24,249 nt of DNA from Chloroflexota bacterium (GCA_021812735.1 JAKAMV010000039.1:1-24249), one strand, 5' to 3'. Numbered from the stretch's first letter, positions 7,357 to 15,359 are shown. Notes: a model not told the origin generated them from the sequence alone. A program made the numbers and translations.

Positions 7357-8221
7357 CGAGCCCGTCGCGTCGCGGGACCCGGTGACCGACGCCATGGCCG
7401 AGCTCCGGGACGGGGAGCCGCGGGTCCGCAACGAACCGGCCGACCGGTACTGGCTCCGGATGGGCCTGGCCCTCGGCCTGAGGCAGCCGGATCGGGCGCA
7501 GCCGCTGCTCGATGGCCTCGAGGTGGCGGCCGGGCTGTCTGCAGCGACGGCGCCGGAGCGGGAGCGCGCTCCGGTTGCCGAGTCCGTGGACGCCGGGCCG
7601 GTGGACGGTGGCGACGTCGGGCTGTCGGACGCGGGCGTGGAGGCGCCCGCCGCTGGCGCTGAAGTCGATGTCCCCCTCCGCTCGATGCTGCTCGCCCGAT
7701 CGGCCACGCTGCCGGCGATGGACAAGGAGGCCTTCGACCCCGACGCGGTGTTCGGCTGGGCGACACGGGTGACGCGAGACGAGGTCCTGTGGATGGGCCG
7801 CGTGGTGGAGGACATGCTCGCCGAGGGGCTCACCCCCGACCTCACCAAGGGGTTCGCGATCACCTGGCGGGCGGGGGTCAGGCTGCCCGACAGCGATTTC
7901 GACCTCCTGTTCCACGCGTTCACCGAGCTCGAGCTGACGGTCGGCGGCGTCCTGGCCGGGTACGACCTGCGCACCCAGTCGCGGGAGTCGAAGCCGGGCT
8001 GGATCGGCTCGATGCTCGGCTCGCTGATGCCGCGCAGCGACACCCGGACCGCGCAGGCCGGCGGCATCCTCGAGCGGGCCGGCAAGCCGGGCCAGCGCGG
8101 CCTGGTCGCAATGTGGAACGCGTGGGCCGGGCTGCGCTTCCGCGAGCAGGTCCCGCCCGAGGTGTTCGAGCAGCTGCTGCGTCCCTGGGTCACGGTGGTC
8201 GGGCGGCTGCCGGAACCCTGA
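7349..8221 (+). CDS. Unrecognised 290-aa protein coupled to the LacI regulator
   Basis: I do not recognise this family. ATG 7349 lies inside the last codons of the lacI-type gene (eight-base overlap), so translation is probably coupled. Visible parts: an N-terminal stretch containing a helical DRYWLRMGLALGLRQPDRAQPLLDGL segment (about 30-57); an acidic, Ala/Gly/Val-rich low-complexity linker (about 58-110); then a C-terminal domain (about 110-290) with several amphipathic helices, four Trp residues and no signal peptide or membrane helix. The segment GWIGSMLGSLMPRSDT (about 216-231) interrupts the helices. Codon use looks like its neighbours. It ends in a hairpin shared with the convergent gene. 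It is likely cytoplasmic and may be an accessory to the regulator, but that is only context. Confidence 0.75.
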   Translation: MPDEPVASRDPVTDAMAELRDGEPRVRNEPADRYWLRMGLALGLRQPDRAQPLLDGLEVAAGLSAATAPERERAPVAESVDAGPVDGGDVGLSDAGVEAPAAGAEVDVPLRSMLLARSATLPAMDKEAFDPDAVFGWATRVTRDEVLWMGRVVEDMLAEGLTPDLTKGFAITWRAGVRLPDSDFDLLFHAFTELELTVGGVLAGYDLRTQSRESKPGWIGSMLGSLMPRSDTRTAQAGGILERAGKPGQRGLVAMWNAWAGLRFREQVPPEVFEQLLRPWVTVVGRLPEP

Positions 8222-8242
8222 GCGCCGGGGCTGCGGCGCTCA
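8219..8242. terminator. Bidirectional hairpin containing the stop codons of two convergent genes
   Basis: TGAGCGCC (8219-8226) and GGCGCTCA (8235-8242) form a perfect 8-bp stem with loop ggggctgc. The first three bases are the plus-strand gene's TGA, and the last three are the minus-strand gene's TGA in complement. A symmetrical stem between converging genes fits a shared transcription end or RNA 3'-end stabiliser. There is no T-run on either side. Confidence 0.6.
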
Positions 8243-9259
8243 GCCCGTCCAGTCCACCGAGATCGCACGCGGCAGGCCGGGCAGCGGCAGCCCGAGGGCT
8301 TGAGCCTCCACGGCGTCGCGCTCGACCTGCGTGAGGGGCCGCCACGGCTCGATGGCCACCCGCTCGTCGGCGCGCCGCCAGGTGCCGGCCAGCTCGCCGT
8401 CGAGCAGCAGCGCCCCCGGCCACACGCGCGATGTCCAGAGCCGTGCACGGTGCGTGGCCTCCGCGACCAGCAGCTCCCGATCGACGCCCTGGAGGAGGTA
8501 GTACGCGTCGCCGCTGGGCAGCAGGCGGACCGGCGCCGACGGGCCGGGCGGCTCGCGGTAGGCGGGCTCGTCCCGAGCGAGGATCCAGGCGTCGCCGACC
8601 GGTGTCCGCACTGCCACGAGCTCCCTGACGAGCGCCTCGAAGGCGGCCCCGCCGCGCGCGGGACGGATCCCCGCCCAGTCCAGATACCCCTCCAGCGTGC
8701 CCGGGCCCAGGACGTGCAGATAGCGGCGCACGAGCTCGAGGCGGGCCTCGTGCGGGTCCATCGTCGGGCGCGCGACGGTCCACACGGTCGGCTGGCGGGC
8801 GCCGTCCCAGCGGATCAGGAGCCGGCCGCTGGGGGCAGCGTACCGCAGCGAGTTGGGCGCCACGCCCATCGCGTGGCCGGCCTCGCCGAACGGCATCCGG
8901 CGGCCGCCCAGGAATGCCTCGAGCCTGTCGGCTGTGCCCTCGGCGCGCGCCAGCCCGGCCGGGTCTTCGGGCAGCCGGCCGAGCGTGAAGACCGCTAGGT
9001 CATCCCCCGCCACCACGTACGCGGAGAACCTCGGGCCCCAGACCTGGACGAGGGCCGGGTCGTCGAGCACGTCCGGGCCGGTGCCGTCGACGCGCGCGTG
9101 GATCGAGAGCAGGGCCGCCCTCGGCATGCTGTCGCAGAGCCCCGCCCAGGCGGCGCGCCGAAGCGACGCGGGGCCGGGCGGCAGCCGCAGATCGAGCGCG
9201 CCGAAGCGACGCCGGGCGGCGAGGATCTGAGCGCGGTCGAGCACCAGGCGGGCGGTCAC
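8240..9259 (-). CDS. Winged-helix DNA-binding protein, YcaQ/AlkX-like (HTH_42)
   Basis: A 339-aa protein resembling the winged-helix PF06224 family, which includes E. coli YcaQ and related DNA glycosylases acting on alkylated or crosslinked bases. Recognisable parts are the N-terminal LCDSMPRAALLSIHARVDG block, a middle YLHVLGPGTLEGYLDWAGI stretch, and the C-terminal RLLPSGDAYYLLQGVDRELL with GALLLDGELAGTWRR (the usual 'vlvdG.vvGtWrr'). I could not place the Q-x-Q/D catalytic motif of YcaQ, so glycosylase activity is unsure. The start is taken as GTG 9259, with no clear ribosome site; an in-frame GTG five codons later is an alternative. It is convergent with the unknown gene and divergent from the radical SAM operon. 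Confidence 0.75.
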   Translation of the reverse strand: MTARLVLDRAQILAARRRFGALDLRLPPGPASLRRAAWAGLCDSMPRAALLSIHARVDGTGPDVLDDPALVQVWGPRFSAYVVAGDDLAVFTLGRLPEDPAGLARAEGTADRLEAFLGGRRMPFGEAGHAMGVAPNSLRYAAPSGRLLIRWDGARQPTVWTVARPTMDPHEARLELVRRYLHVLGPGTLEGYLDWAGIRPARGGAAFEALVRELVAVRTPVGDAWILARDEPAYREPPGPSAPVRLLPSGDAYYLLQGVDRELLVAEATHRARLWTSRVWPGALLLDGELAGTWRRADERVAIEPWRPLTQVERDAVEAQALGLPLPGLPRAISVDWTG

Positions 9260-9397
9260 CGGGCCATCGTCGGCGCCATGTCAACCGTCGCCCCGCCGTG
9301 TCACCGCGAACGGCCCTAGGCGTCAATGGGGCGACCCCGGAACATGGTCGGTGGCTCGGGCCCCGACCGCATCGAGCCGGGGGAGGGACGGTGCGCC

Positions 9398-10729
9398 ATG
9401 CAGATCGCCTTCGTCGCCATCAGCGGCGTCCGCTCGTGCAACAAGGCCCTGATGGATGTCGGGCTGACCCTGCCGGGGTTCGTCGAGCGGAGCCAGGTCA
9501 TCGCCTCGCTGCCAAGCCTGGGGCTGCTGACCCTCGCCGGGATGACCCCGGATCCCTTCGACACCAGCTACCACGAGGTGCCCGACGTGAGGGCGGTCAC
9601 CGAGCTGCCGACCTGCGACGTGGCGGCCATCTCCTCGTACTCGGCCCAGATCCGCGACGCCTACGCCCTGGCCGACCGCTTCCGGGCGGCGGGGGTCAAG
9701 GTGGTCCTGGGCGGCCTCCACGTCACCGCACTGCCGAACGAGGCGCTCGAACACGCCGACGCGGTGGTCCTGGGCGAGGGCGAGATCGGCTGGCCAGAGG
9801 TCCTGCAGGACCTGGCTGTCGGGCGGCTGCGCCGGGTCTACGCCTCGGCCGGCCGCGAGTTCGACCTCGCCGACTCGCCGATGCCGCGGTTCGACCTGCT
9901 CGACGTCGAGCGCTACAACCGGCTGACCGTGCAGGCAACGCGCGGGTGCCCGTGGCGCTGCGAGTTCTGCGCGGCCTCGATCCGCCTGACGCCGAAGTAC
10001 AAGGCCAAGCCGGTGGAGCGCGTGATCGCCGAGATCCGCGAGATCAAGCGGCTCTGGCCGCGCCCGTTCATCGAGTTCGCCGACGACAACGGCTTCGCCA
10101 GCCGCGAGCACGCGAAGGCGCTCCTCCGGGCGCTCGCCCAGGAGCGCGTCCACTGGTTCAGCGAGTCCGACATCTCGATCGCCGATGATCCCGAGCTGCT
10201 CGAGCTGATGCGCGAATCCGGCTGCCGCGAGCTGCTGATCGGGCTCGAGAGCCCCACCTCTGCCGGCATCGACGGGGTGGAGGAGCGCCGCAACTGGAAG
10301 CACACGAGGTTCGCCCACTACCTCGACGACATCCGGCGGATCCAGGGCCACGGGATCGCGGTCAACGGCTGCTTCGTCCTCGGCCTCGACGGGGACGGCC
10401 CGGGCGTGTTCGACGCGGTCGAGGAGTTCGTGCGCGTCAGCGGGCAGTTCGACGTCCAGATCACGGTCATGACGCCCTTCCCCGGCACGCCACTGTACGA
10501 GCGCCTGCGGCAGGAGGACCGGCTGCTCGAGGCCGAGAACTGGGAGCGGTGCTCTCTGTTCGACGTCAACTTCCGGCCGGCTCGGATGTCGCCCGAGGCG
10601 CTGCAGGACGGCCTGCTGGGGCTGGCGCGCCAGCTGTACACCACGCAGGAGCGGGACGCCCGGCACGACCGGTTCTGGGCGCAGCGGCGGCGCCACCGGC
10701 GCGAGGCCCTCGTGGAGGTGCACGCATGA
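9398..10729 (+). CDS. B12-binding-domain radical SAM protein
   Basis: A 443-aa enzyme combining an N-terminal cobalamin-binding-like Rossmann domain (about 1-140, with GGLHVTALPNEAL and the GEGE turn near 126-129) and a radical SAM core. Cys184, Cys188 and Cys191 (RGCPWRCEFC) form the CxxxCxxC site for the [4Fe-4S] cluster that cleaves S-adenosylmethionine. The body contains ADDNGFASRE, LLIGLES and GCFVLGLDGD, typical of class-B-like B12 radical SAM proteins. No DxHxxG cobalamin ligand is seen, which is normal for this class. ATG 9398 is chosen because GGGGGAGGG lies about ten bases upstream. The stop overlaps the next start by ATGA. Family members do methylations and ring or carbon-skeleton changes; the substrate here is unknown. 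Confidence 0.9.
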   Translation: MQIAFVAISGVRSCNKALMDVGLTLPGFVERSQVIASLPSLGLLTLAGMTPDPFDTSYHEVPDVRAVTELPTCDVAAISSYSAQIRDAYALADRFRAAGVKVVLGGLHVTALPNEALEHADAVVLGEGEIGWPEVLQDLAVGRLRRVYASAGREFDLADSPMPRFDLLDVERYNRLTVQATRGCPWRCEFCAASIRLTPKYKAKPVERVIAEIREIKRLWPRPFIEFADDNGFASREHAKALLRALAQERVHWFSESDISIADDPELLELMRESGCRELLIGLESPTSAGIDGVEERRNWKHTRFAHYLDDIRRIQGHGIAVNGCFVLGLDGDGPGVFDAVEEFVRVSGQFDVQITVMTPFPGTPLYERLRQEDRLLEAENWERCSLFDVNFRPARMSPEALQDGLLGLARQLYTTQERDARHDRFWAQRRRHRREALVEVHA

Positions 10730-11136
10730 ACGGCGCGCCGGCCCGCCCGTCGATGGCGGCGTGGCGGCGGTACTTCCTCGTCGCCGCGGTCTACGACATG
10801 GCCCTCGGGGCGGCCTTCCTGGTCGCCGGCGACGGCATCCTCTCGGCCATCGGCATGACGCCGCCGCCGCACGTCGCCTACTACCAGCTCGCAGCCGTCT
10901 TCGTATTCGTCCAGGGGTTCAGCTACCTCGTGATCTGGCGTGACCCCGCCACGAGCCGGGGGCTCGTGTGGGTGGGCGTCGCCTACAAGGCGGCCTACGC
11001 GGCGCTGGCCGTCTGGTACCTCGCACTCGGGATCCTGCCCAGCGCGTTCTTCGTCCCGTGGGCCGTCGTGGACGTGCTGTTCATGCTCGGGTTCCTGTGG
11101 TTCCTCCGCGGGCCGTGGGCGAGGAGTTCAGGGTGA
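10726..11136 (+). CDS. Small four-helix membrane protein
   Basis: A 136-aa integral membrane protein of unknown function. Four hydrophobic segments are visible at about residues 14-36, 43-63, 70-92 and 95-120, separated by short loops (IGMTPPPHVAYY, WRDPATSRG). There is no signal peptide and no obvious catalytic motif. The ATG overlaps the radical SAM stop (ATGA, 10726-10729), and its own stop overlaps the next GTG (GTGA), so the three genes form one tightly coupled unit. Small DoxX/DUF-type membrane proteins look alike at this level; I would not assign a family. Confidence 0.85.
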   Translation: MNGAPARPSMAAWRRYFLVAAVYDMALGAAFLVAGDGILSAIGMTPPPHVAYYQLAAVFVFVQGFSYLVIWRDPATSRGLVWVGVAYKAAYAALAVWYLALGILPSAFFVPWAVVDVLFMLGFLWFLRGPWARSSG

Positions 11137-11648
11137 TCCACCGCGCCTTGGGCCGGCCCGTGCCGGTCGAGCTGACCAATGACCGCCGCATCCGAGGACG
11201 GGTGCAGCACCTGGCCGGGGTGAGCGCGGTCGCGCTCGGGCTCATCACCGGCCTCGCCGCGTCCAGCCCCGCGGTGCCGGCGCTGCTCGTCGCGCCGCTC
11301 GCGCTCGGCTGGGCCTCGATGCCGGCCGTTCTGGTCTGGAGCCTCCTCGACGTCCGCATGCGCTACCTGCTGGCGGCGCCGTCGGCGCTGGTGACGCTCG
11401 GCCTGCTGGGGATCTGCGCGACCGCGCTCCCGGCGGCCCCGCTCGCGGCAGCAGGCTGGCTCCTCCTCACCGCCGGCGTCCTCCTCGGCGGCGCCCTCGG
11501 CCTGTGGACCTGGTATCGGCTGCTGCCGGTGCCGGCGGCCATGGACGACCCGTCCTCGACGGGCCGCTGGGCGTTGATCACGGTGCACGTGGTGCTCGTG
11601 GTCGGGGGCTGGGTCCTGGCCGCCACGTCCGTCCGCGGCTGGCTGTAG
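11133..11648 (+). CDS. Small multi-pass membrane protein
   Basis: A 171-aa hydrophobic protein, third in the radical SAM unit. GTG 11133 is chosen because GAGGAG (11121-11126) lies six bases upstream and the GTG overlaps the preceding stop (GTGA); upstream in-frame starts would lie inside the previous gene. A basic first 28 residues (HRALGRPVPVELTNDRRIRGRVQH) precede about five membrane helices, the last ending four residues before the stop. The first helix is rich in Gly/Ala/Ser. I do not recognise the family. Because it is coupled to the radical SAM gene, it may help move or anchor that enzyme's lipid or small-molecule product; this is context only. Confidence 0.8.
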   Translation: MIHRALGRPVPVELTNDRRIRGRVQHLAGVSAVALGLITGLAASSPAVPALLVAPLALGWASMPAVLVWSLLDVRMRYLLAAPSALVTLGLLGICATALPAAPLAAAGWLLLTAGVLLGGALGLWTWYRLLPVPAAMDDPSSTGRWALITVHVVLVVGGWVLAATSVRGWL

Positions 11649-11762
11649 TCCCCACAGACGTGGTTGAACAGTCGGTCACGGCGGCGCCTCCGGGAGCGGC
11701 TGCCCATCCCGGGTCATGGTACGCGACCGTGAATTGGTGGTGCGGCCGCGCGCCGATTCCTC

Positions 11763-11791
11763 TCGCCATCAGGTCCTGCTGGCGTGATACT
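11763..11791 (+). promoter_or_regulatory. Possible promoter of the GGDEF gene
   Basis: TCGCCA (11763-11768) and GATACT (11786-11791) each match four of six bases of the sigma-70-type -35 and -10 hexamers, with a 17-bp spacer. They lie in the 211-bp gap after the membrane-protein gene. Initiation near 11798 would give a leader of about 60 nt. Matches this weak occur by chance. Confidence 0.25.
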
Positions 11792-11859
11792 TCCGGGGTG
11801 CGGGTCGGGTGGGAAGCCGGCCAGAACGCACGATGCGGGACGCCCACGGGGAGTTCTCT

Positions 11860-12705
11860 GTGAAGCAGAAGAAGGGGAGGCAGCCGCGCGTCCCCAAGAA
11901 GCTCGCGAAACAGCTCGCGGGCATCGAGGCGCGCGAACAGCAGGCCGACGCCAGGGACCGGGCCGCGGTCGAGCGGCTGGCCGTGGCGGACGCGCGTGAA
12001 CGGGCAGCCGACGCCAGGGACCGGGCGCTGACCGAGCGCGACGGCCTGGGCAACGAGCGCGACCGGCGAGCGGCCGAGCGCGATGCCCTCGCCAACGAGC
12101 GCGACCGGCGAGCGGCCGAGCGCGAAGCCGCATGGCCCGTCGCACGGGTGCCCAGGCCGAGCGCCAACGGCAGCCAGCAGGGCGTCGGCAGCGCCGCGGC
12201 GGAGGACGGGGAGGACCCGGCGCTCGAGCGAGCGCGCCTCGAGGCGCAGCTGCAGCGCGCGCACCTCGACGGGCTCACGGGCGCCTACCGGCGCGAGGTC
12301 GGCCGGCTGGCCCTTCGCAACGAGATCGAGCGCGCGCGGCGTTCGGACGGGCGTTTCGTCATCGCGTTCATCGACGTGGACGGGCTCAAGGGCGTGAACG
12401 ACCGCGAGGGACATGCCGCCGGCGACAAGGTGCTGCGCACCCTCGCCGCGACGATGCGCGCGAACCTGCGAACCTACGACCCGATCGTCCGCTACGGCGG
12501 CGACGAGTTCGTCTGCGGCGTGGCGTCCATCGACCCCGGCGAGGTGCAGCACCGCATCGGCGTGATCGACCAGTCGCTGCGGCACGCCACTGGCGTGGGG
12601 ATCACGGCCGGGCTCGCCTCGATGGTGGGCAACGAGTCCCTCGAGGAGCTGACCGAGCGCGCCGACGCTGCCCTGCTCGAGGCGAAGCGCAGCCGCAACA
12701 ACTAG
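11860..12705 (+). CDS. GGDEF-domain diguanylate cyclase with repetitive coiled-coil N-terminus
   Basis: A 281-aa soluble protein expected to make cyclic di-GMP. Residues about 20-91 form a highly charged Ala/Arg/Asp/Glu coil built from repeats such as [10 protein letters not shown]. The GGDEF domain covers about 122-281, with metal-site Asp172 in the [11 protein letters not shown] block, an intact GGDEF at 213-217, and an inhibitory-site RxxD (RTYD, 204-207) exactly five residues before it. No membrane helix or recognised sensor domain is present, so the coil probably controls dimerisation. GTG 11860 is preferred (GGGGAG, six-base spacer); ATG 11833 or GTG 11809 would add 9 or 17 residues. 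It lies 67 bp before the methyltransferase gene on the same strand. Confidence 0.88.
   Translation: MKQKKGRQPRVPKKLAKQLAGIEAREQQADARDRAAVERLAVADARERAADARDRALTERDGLGNERDRRAAERDALANERDRRAAEREAAWPVARVPRPSANGSQQGVGSAAAEDGEDPALERARLEAQLQRAHLDGLTGAYRREVGRLALRNEIERARRSDGRFVIAFIDVDGLKGVNDREGHAAGDKVLRTLAATMRANLRTYDPIVRYGGDEFVCGVASIDPGEVQHRIGVIDQSLRHATGVGITAGLASMVGNESLEELTERADAALLEAKRSRNN
12051..12125 (+). repeat. 33-bp direct repeat (42-bp period) in the GGDEF coil
   Basis: The sequence at 12051-12083 recurs exactly at 12093-12125, encoding [11 protein letters not shown] twice at a 14-residue period. A shorter pair of copies of gccgacgccagggaccgggc lies near 11944 and 12007. The unit multiplies the heptad pattern of the coiled coil, and exact DNA identity suggests recent duplication. 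Confidence 0.8.
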
Positions 12706-12759
12706 CGGGTCCGCCCGGCGTCGCGTGCGACGAGTTCGCGCAGCCGGCCCCCGATGCGC

Positions 12760-12765
12760 TAGCGT
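12760..12765 (+). promoter_or_regulatory. Putative -10 for a leaderless methyltransferase transcript
   Basis: TAGCGT fits TAnnnT and ends seven bases before the ATG at 12773, with no Shine-Dalgarno sequence between. This is the same geometry as at the lacI-type gene. A weak TTCGCG lies 19 bases upstream as a possible -35. Confidence 0.35.
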
Positions 12766-12772
12766 CGCGCCC

Positions 12773-14317
12773 ATGCGACCCACCCTCCGCGTCCTGTCGG
12801 ACGAGCTCACCGACCAGATCCTCGACGAGGCCGGGCGCGTGCTGGCCGAGACGGGCATGGAGATCCGGGGTCCGGAGCTGCGACGCAGGCTCCTGGCCGC
12901 CGGCCTGCCGACGGGCGCGGACGGCGCGCGCGTCCTCTTCCCGCGCGACGTCGTGGAGCGGGCCATCGCCTCGGCGCCGTCGTCGTTCGTGCTCTTCGAC
13001 CGGGACGGCAGCCCGCACGCCGACCTGGGCGGCGACCGCGTCCACTTCGTCCCCGGCTCGTCGGGCCTCAAGTGGCACGACCACCGCACCGGCGCGGTGC
13101 GGCTCGCCACCTCGGCCGACTTCGTCGAGTACGTGCGGCTCGCGGACGGGCTGGAGCACATCGCGTACCTGGCCACGGCATTCTCGACCAACGAGGACAT
13201 CGAGCCCCAGGTCTCGGACGCCTGGCGCCTGTACATGGCGCTCGTCAACTCGAAGAAGCCGGTGGTGTCGGGCGCGTTCACCGAGCACGGCGTGCCGCGG
13301 ATGGTCGAGATGCTGCGGCTGTTCCGCGCCGGCGCGGACGACCTGCGGGCCCGCCCGATGTCGATCTTCACGATCACCGCGAGCGGCAGCTTCCGGTACT
13401 CCGAGGACTCCTGCCAGAACCTGATCGACTGCGTCGAGGCGGGGATCCCGGTGGAGATCGTGCCGGTGACGCTCATGGGCCTGGTGGCCCCGGTGACCAC
13501 CGTGGGCGCCACGGTGTTCCACGCGGTCGACGTGCTCGCCGGCATCACCATGGCGCAGCTGATCCGGCCCGGCGCGCCCGTCCTGTTCGGCGGCGCCCCG
13601 GCCACGTTCCACATGAAGAAGGCGTCGTCGCCGATGGCCGCCATCGAGGCCTTCCAGCTCGACGCGGCCTACGTCGCGGTGGGCAAGCGCCTCGGACTGC
13701 CGACCCAGTCGTACATGGCCCTCTCGGACAGCCCCGTCCTCGACGCGCAGGCGGGCGCCGAGACGTTCGGCTCGGCGCTGGTCGCGGCGCTCGCCGGGGT
13801 CAACAGCGTGTCCGGGCCCGGCATGCTGGACTTCCTCCTGGTGTTCAGCCTGCCCAAGCTGGTGGCCGATGACGACTGGTGCGGTCAGGCGCTCCGCTTC
13901 GTGCGCGACGTCCGGCCCCTGGACGACCTGCCGGTGCGCGACCTCGTGGACCGCCTGATGGCCGACCTCCACCTGATCACGGCGCCCCACACCATGGCCA
14001 ACTGGGAGCAGGAGCTCTACCTCCCCTCCCCGGTCACGTCCCGCGACAACCGCGAGACCTGGCTCAAGGCGGGCGGCAAGGACCTCGCCGGGCGTGCCGC
14101 CGACGAGGTGGAGCGCCGCCTCGCCCGCTACCGCCCGGTGCTGACCGACGAAGCGGTGGACGCCGAGCTGCGGCGCATCCTGCACAGCGGCCTCGAGGCG
14201 CAGACCGACCTGCCGGCGCTGCCGCCGGCGACCGAGCCGGCCGCTGGCCGCGCCGAGCTCGATCGCGACGGGCTGGGCCGCGCACGGCGCGTGAACGCCC
14301 GCCGCCGGGCGCGCTGA
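12773..14317 (+). CDS. MttB-family corrinoid methyltransferase (pyrrolysine-free)
   Basis: A 514-aa homologue of trimethylamine methyltransferase MttB, which moves a methyl group from a quaternary amine or related donor to a corrinoid protein. Family-like stretches include [15 protein letters not shown] near the N-terminus, [13 protein letters not shown] (about 98-110), [18 protein letters not shown] (about 199-216), [18 protein letters not shown] and the Gly-rich [10 protein letters not shown]. There is no in-frame stop, so the amber-coded pyrrolysine of methanogen MttB is absent. Pyrrolysine-free relatives (MtgB, MtpB, MtcB) use glycine betaine, proline betaine or carnitine; the substrate here is unknown. 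ATG 12773 lacks a ribosome site and may be leaderless. No corrinoid or THF-methyltransferase gene adjoins it. The nearest corrinoid gene starts at the left edge of the window. Confidence 0.9.
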   Translation: MRPTLRVLSDELTDQILDEAGRVLAETGMEIRGPELRRRLLAAGLPTGADGARVLFPRDVVERAIASAPSSFVLFDRDGSPHADLGGDRVHFVPGSSGLKWHDHRTGAVRLATSADFVEYVRLADGLEHIAYLATAFSTNEDIEPQVSDAWRLYMALVNSKKPVVSGAFTEHGVPRMVEMLRLFRAGADDLRARPMSIFTITASGSFRYSEDSCQNLIDCVEAGIPVEIVPVTLMGLVAPVTTVGATVFHAVDVLAGITMAQLIRPGAPVLFGGAPATFHMKKASSPMAAIEAFQLDAAYVAVGKRLGLPTQSYMALSDSPVLDAQAGAETFGSALVAALAGVNSVSGPGMLDFLLVFSLPKLVADDDWCGQALRFVRDVRPLDDLPVRDLVDRLMADLHLITAPHTMANWEQELYLPSPVTSRDNRETWLKAGGKDLAGRAADEVERRLARYRPVLTDEAVDAELRRILHSGLEAQTDLPALPPATEPAAGRAELDRDGLGRARRVNARRRAR

Positions 14318-14322
14318 GCGCC
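14308..14322. terminator. Small hairpin across the methyltransferase stop codon
   Basis: GGCGC (14308-14312) and GCGCC (14318-14322) flank gctga, whose last three bases are the TGA stop. It lies between the convergent methyltransferase and deacetylase genes, only 25 bp apart. The stem is short and without a T-run, so a role in termination is a guess. Confidence 0.25.
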
Positions 14323-14342
14323 GCCGGCCGAGCCCACCGCGG

Positions 14343-15359
14343 TCAGGGTCGCGGCTCGACGGGAAGCTGAGCGAGGAATGCCGCCAGCGAGTCGAACCGG
14401 CTCACCCGCAGCCGGGGGATCTGGAGCGGCGGCGTCTGGCCGATGACCGCAAACCCCGGGACCTCGGTGAAGGCGTCGGTGTAGTGCAGACTGGCGAGCA
14501 GGGCGAGCGCCGCCGGCCCGACATGGCCGCTCGGGTAGACGAAGGTCGTCGGCACCACGGTCACGCCCTGTGACGCGAGCCGGGCCTCGATCCGCGCCGC
14601 GCCGCCCTCGATCTCCCCGACGAGCGGCGGGCCGCTCAGCCGAGACACGTTGCGGTGGTCCAGGGTGTGGTTGCCGATCTCCATGCCGGCGCTCGCCATC
14701 GCGGCCAGCTGGCTCGAGGTCATCATGTGCGTCCCGCCGCGGGCGACCACCGAGAAGGTGGCCCGGAGCCCGTACCGCTCGAGGATGGGGAAGGCGGTGG
14801 TGTAGTTGTCCTCGTACCCGTCGTCGAACATGATCACGATCGTCCGCACCGGCACGGAGACGTTCGCCGCCATGTCGGCGCCCAACTCCCCTGCCGTGAT
14901 CGACTGCCAGCCCGCGTCGCGCAGCGCGTGCATCTGCGCGTCGAAGGCGGCCGGCGCGACATAGAGCCCGGGGTACGGAGCGCCGGGCGGCGGGTCGGCG
15001 ATGCTGTGGTACATGAGGACCGGCACCGTCCTCGTCATCGGGCCGCGGTACGGGGTCGGCTGGGGAGAGGGGGCCGCTCCGGGCGGGCCCGCCGGGGTAC
15101 CGGGCGAGGTCGAGGGGGAGGTCGAGGGCGGCGCGGGCGAGGCCGAGGCGTCGAGCCCACGGCCCGACGTCGGGGTTGCGCCCGGCCGCCCATCGTCGGC
15201 ACTCACCGACCCGCTCGCGGCCGACAGCCCGGCAGCCGTCCCGGGCGACGGCGCGGGGGCGGAGTCCGCCGCGAGCCGACCCGACACTGCAGCGGCGCCG
15301 ATGCCCACGGCGCACCCGAGCGCGAACACCGCGACCAGGAGCACGAGGAGCCGTCTCAC
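14343..15359 (-). CDS. Exported polysaccharide deacetylase (NodB homology)
   Basis: A 338-aa carbohydrate esterase family 4-type protein, likely removing N- or O-acetyl groups from a surface polysaccharide outside the membrane. The chain starts MRRLLVLLVAVFALGCAVGIG, a signal anchor or possible lipoprotein signal (Cys16 has only a weak lipobox). A Pro/Ser/Thr/Gly-rich linker (about 30-108) leads to the NodB domain. Metal and catalytic motifs are FDDG with Asp179-Asp180, and HTLDH with His231 and His235. A later YPSG block (about residue 272) fits the third motif. GTG 15359 is chosen because GGAG lies seven bases upstream and it puts the hydrophobic signal at the N-terminus. It follows the glycosyltransferase by 76 bp in the same direction. 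Confidence 0.87.
   Translation of the reverse strand: MRRLLVLLVAVFALGCAVGIGAAAVSGRLAADSAPAPSPGTAAGLSAASGSVSADDGRPGATPTSGRGLDASASPAPPSTSPSTSPGTPAGPPGAAPSPQPTPYRGPMTRTVPVLMYHSIADPPPGAPYPGLYVAPAAFDAQMHALRDAGWQSITAGELGADMAANVSVPVRTIVIMFDDGYEDNYTTAFPILERYGLRATFSVVARGGTHMMTSSQLAAMASAGMEIGNHTLDHRNVSRLSGPPLVGEIEGGAARIEARLASQGVTVVPTTFVYPSGHVGPAALALLASLHYTDAFTEVPGFAVIGQTPPLQIPRLRVSRFDSLAAFLAQLPVEPRP

Noticed and set aside
9270..9290. TTGACA on the minus strand as promoter of the winged-helix gene
   Set aside because: At 17-18 bp spacing the -10 would be a GC-rich sequence inside the coding region with a poor match, so no promoter is claimed.
9323..10723. Minus-strand frame of 466 codons opposite the radical SAM gene
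   Set aside because: The plus strand has the complete CxxxCxxC enzyme with a ribosome site; the antisense frame has no recognisable feature.
11578..13644. Long minus-strand open frame opposite the GGDEF and MttB genes
   Set aside because: It runs across two recognised genes and the gap between them, with low-complexity composition and no motif.
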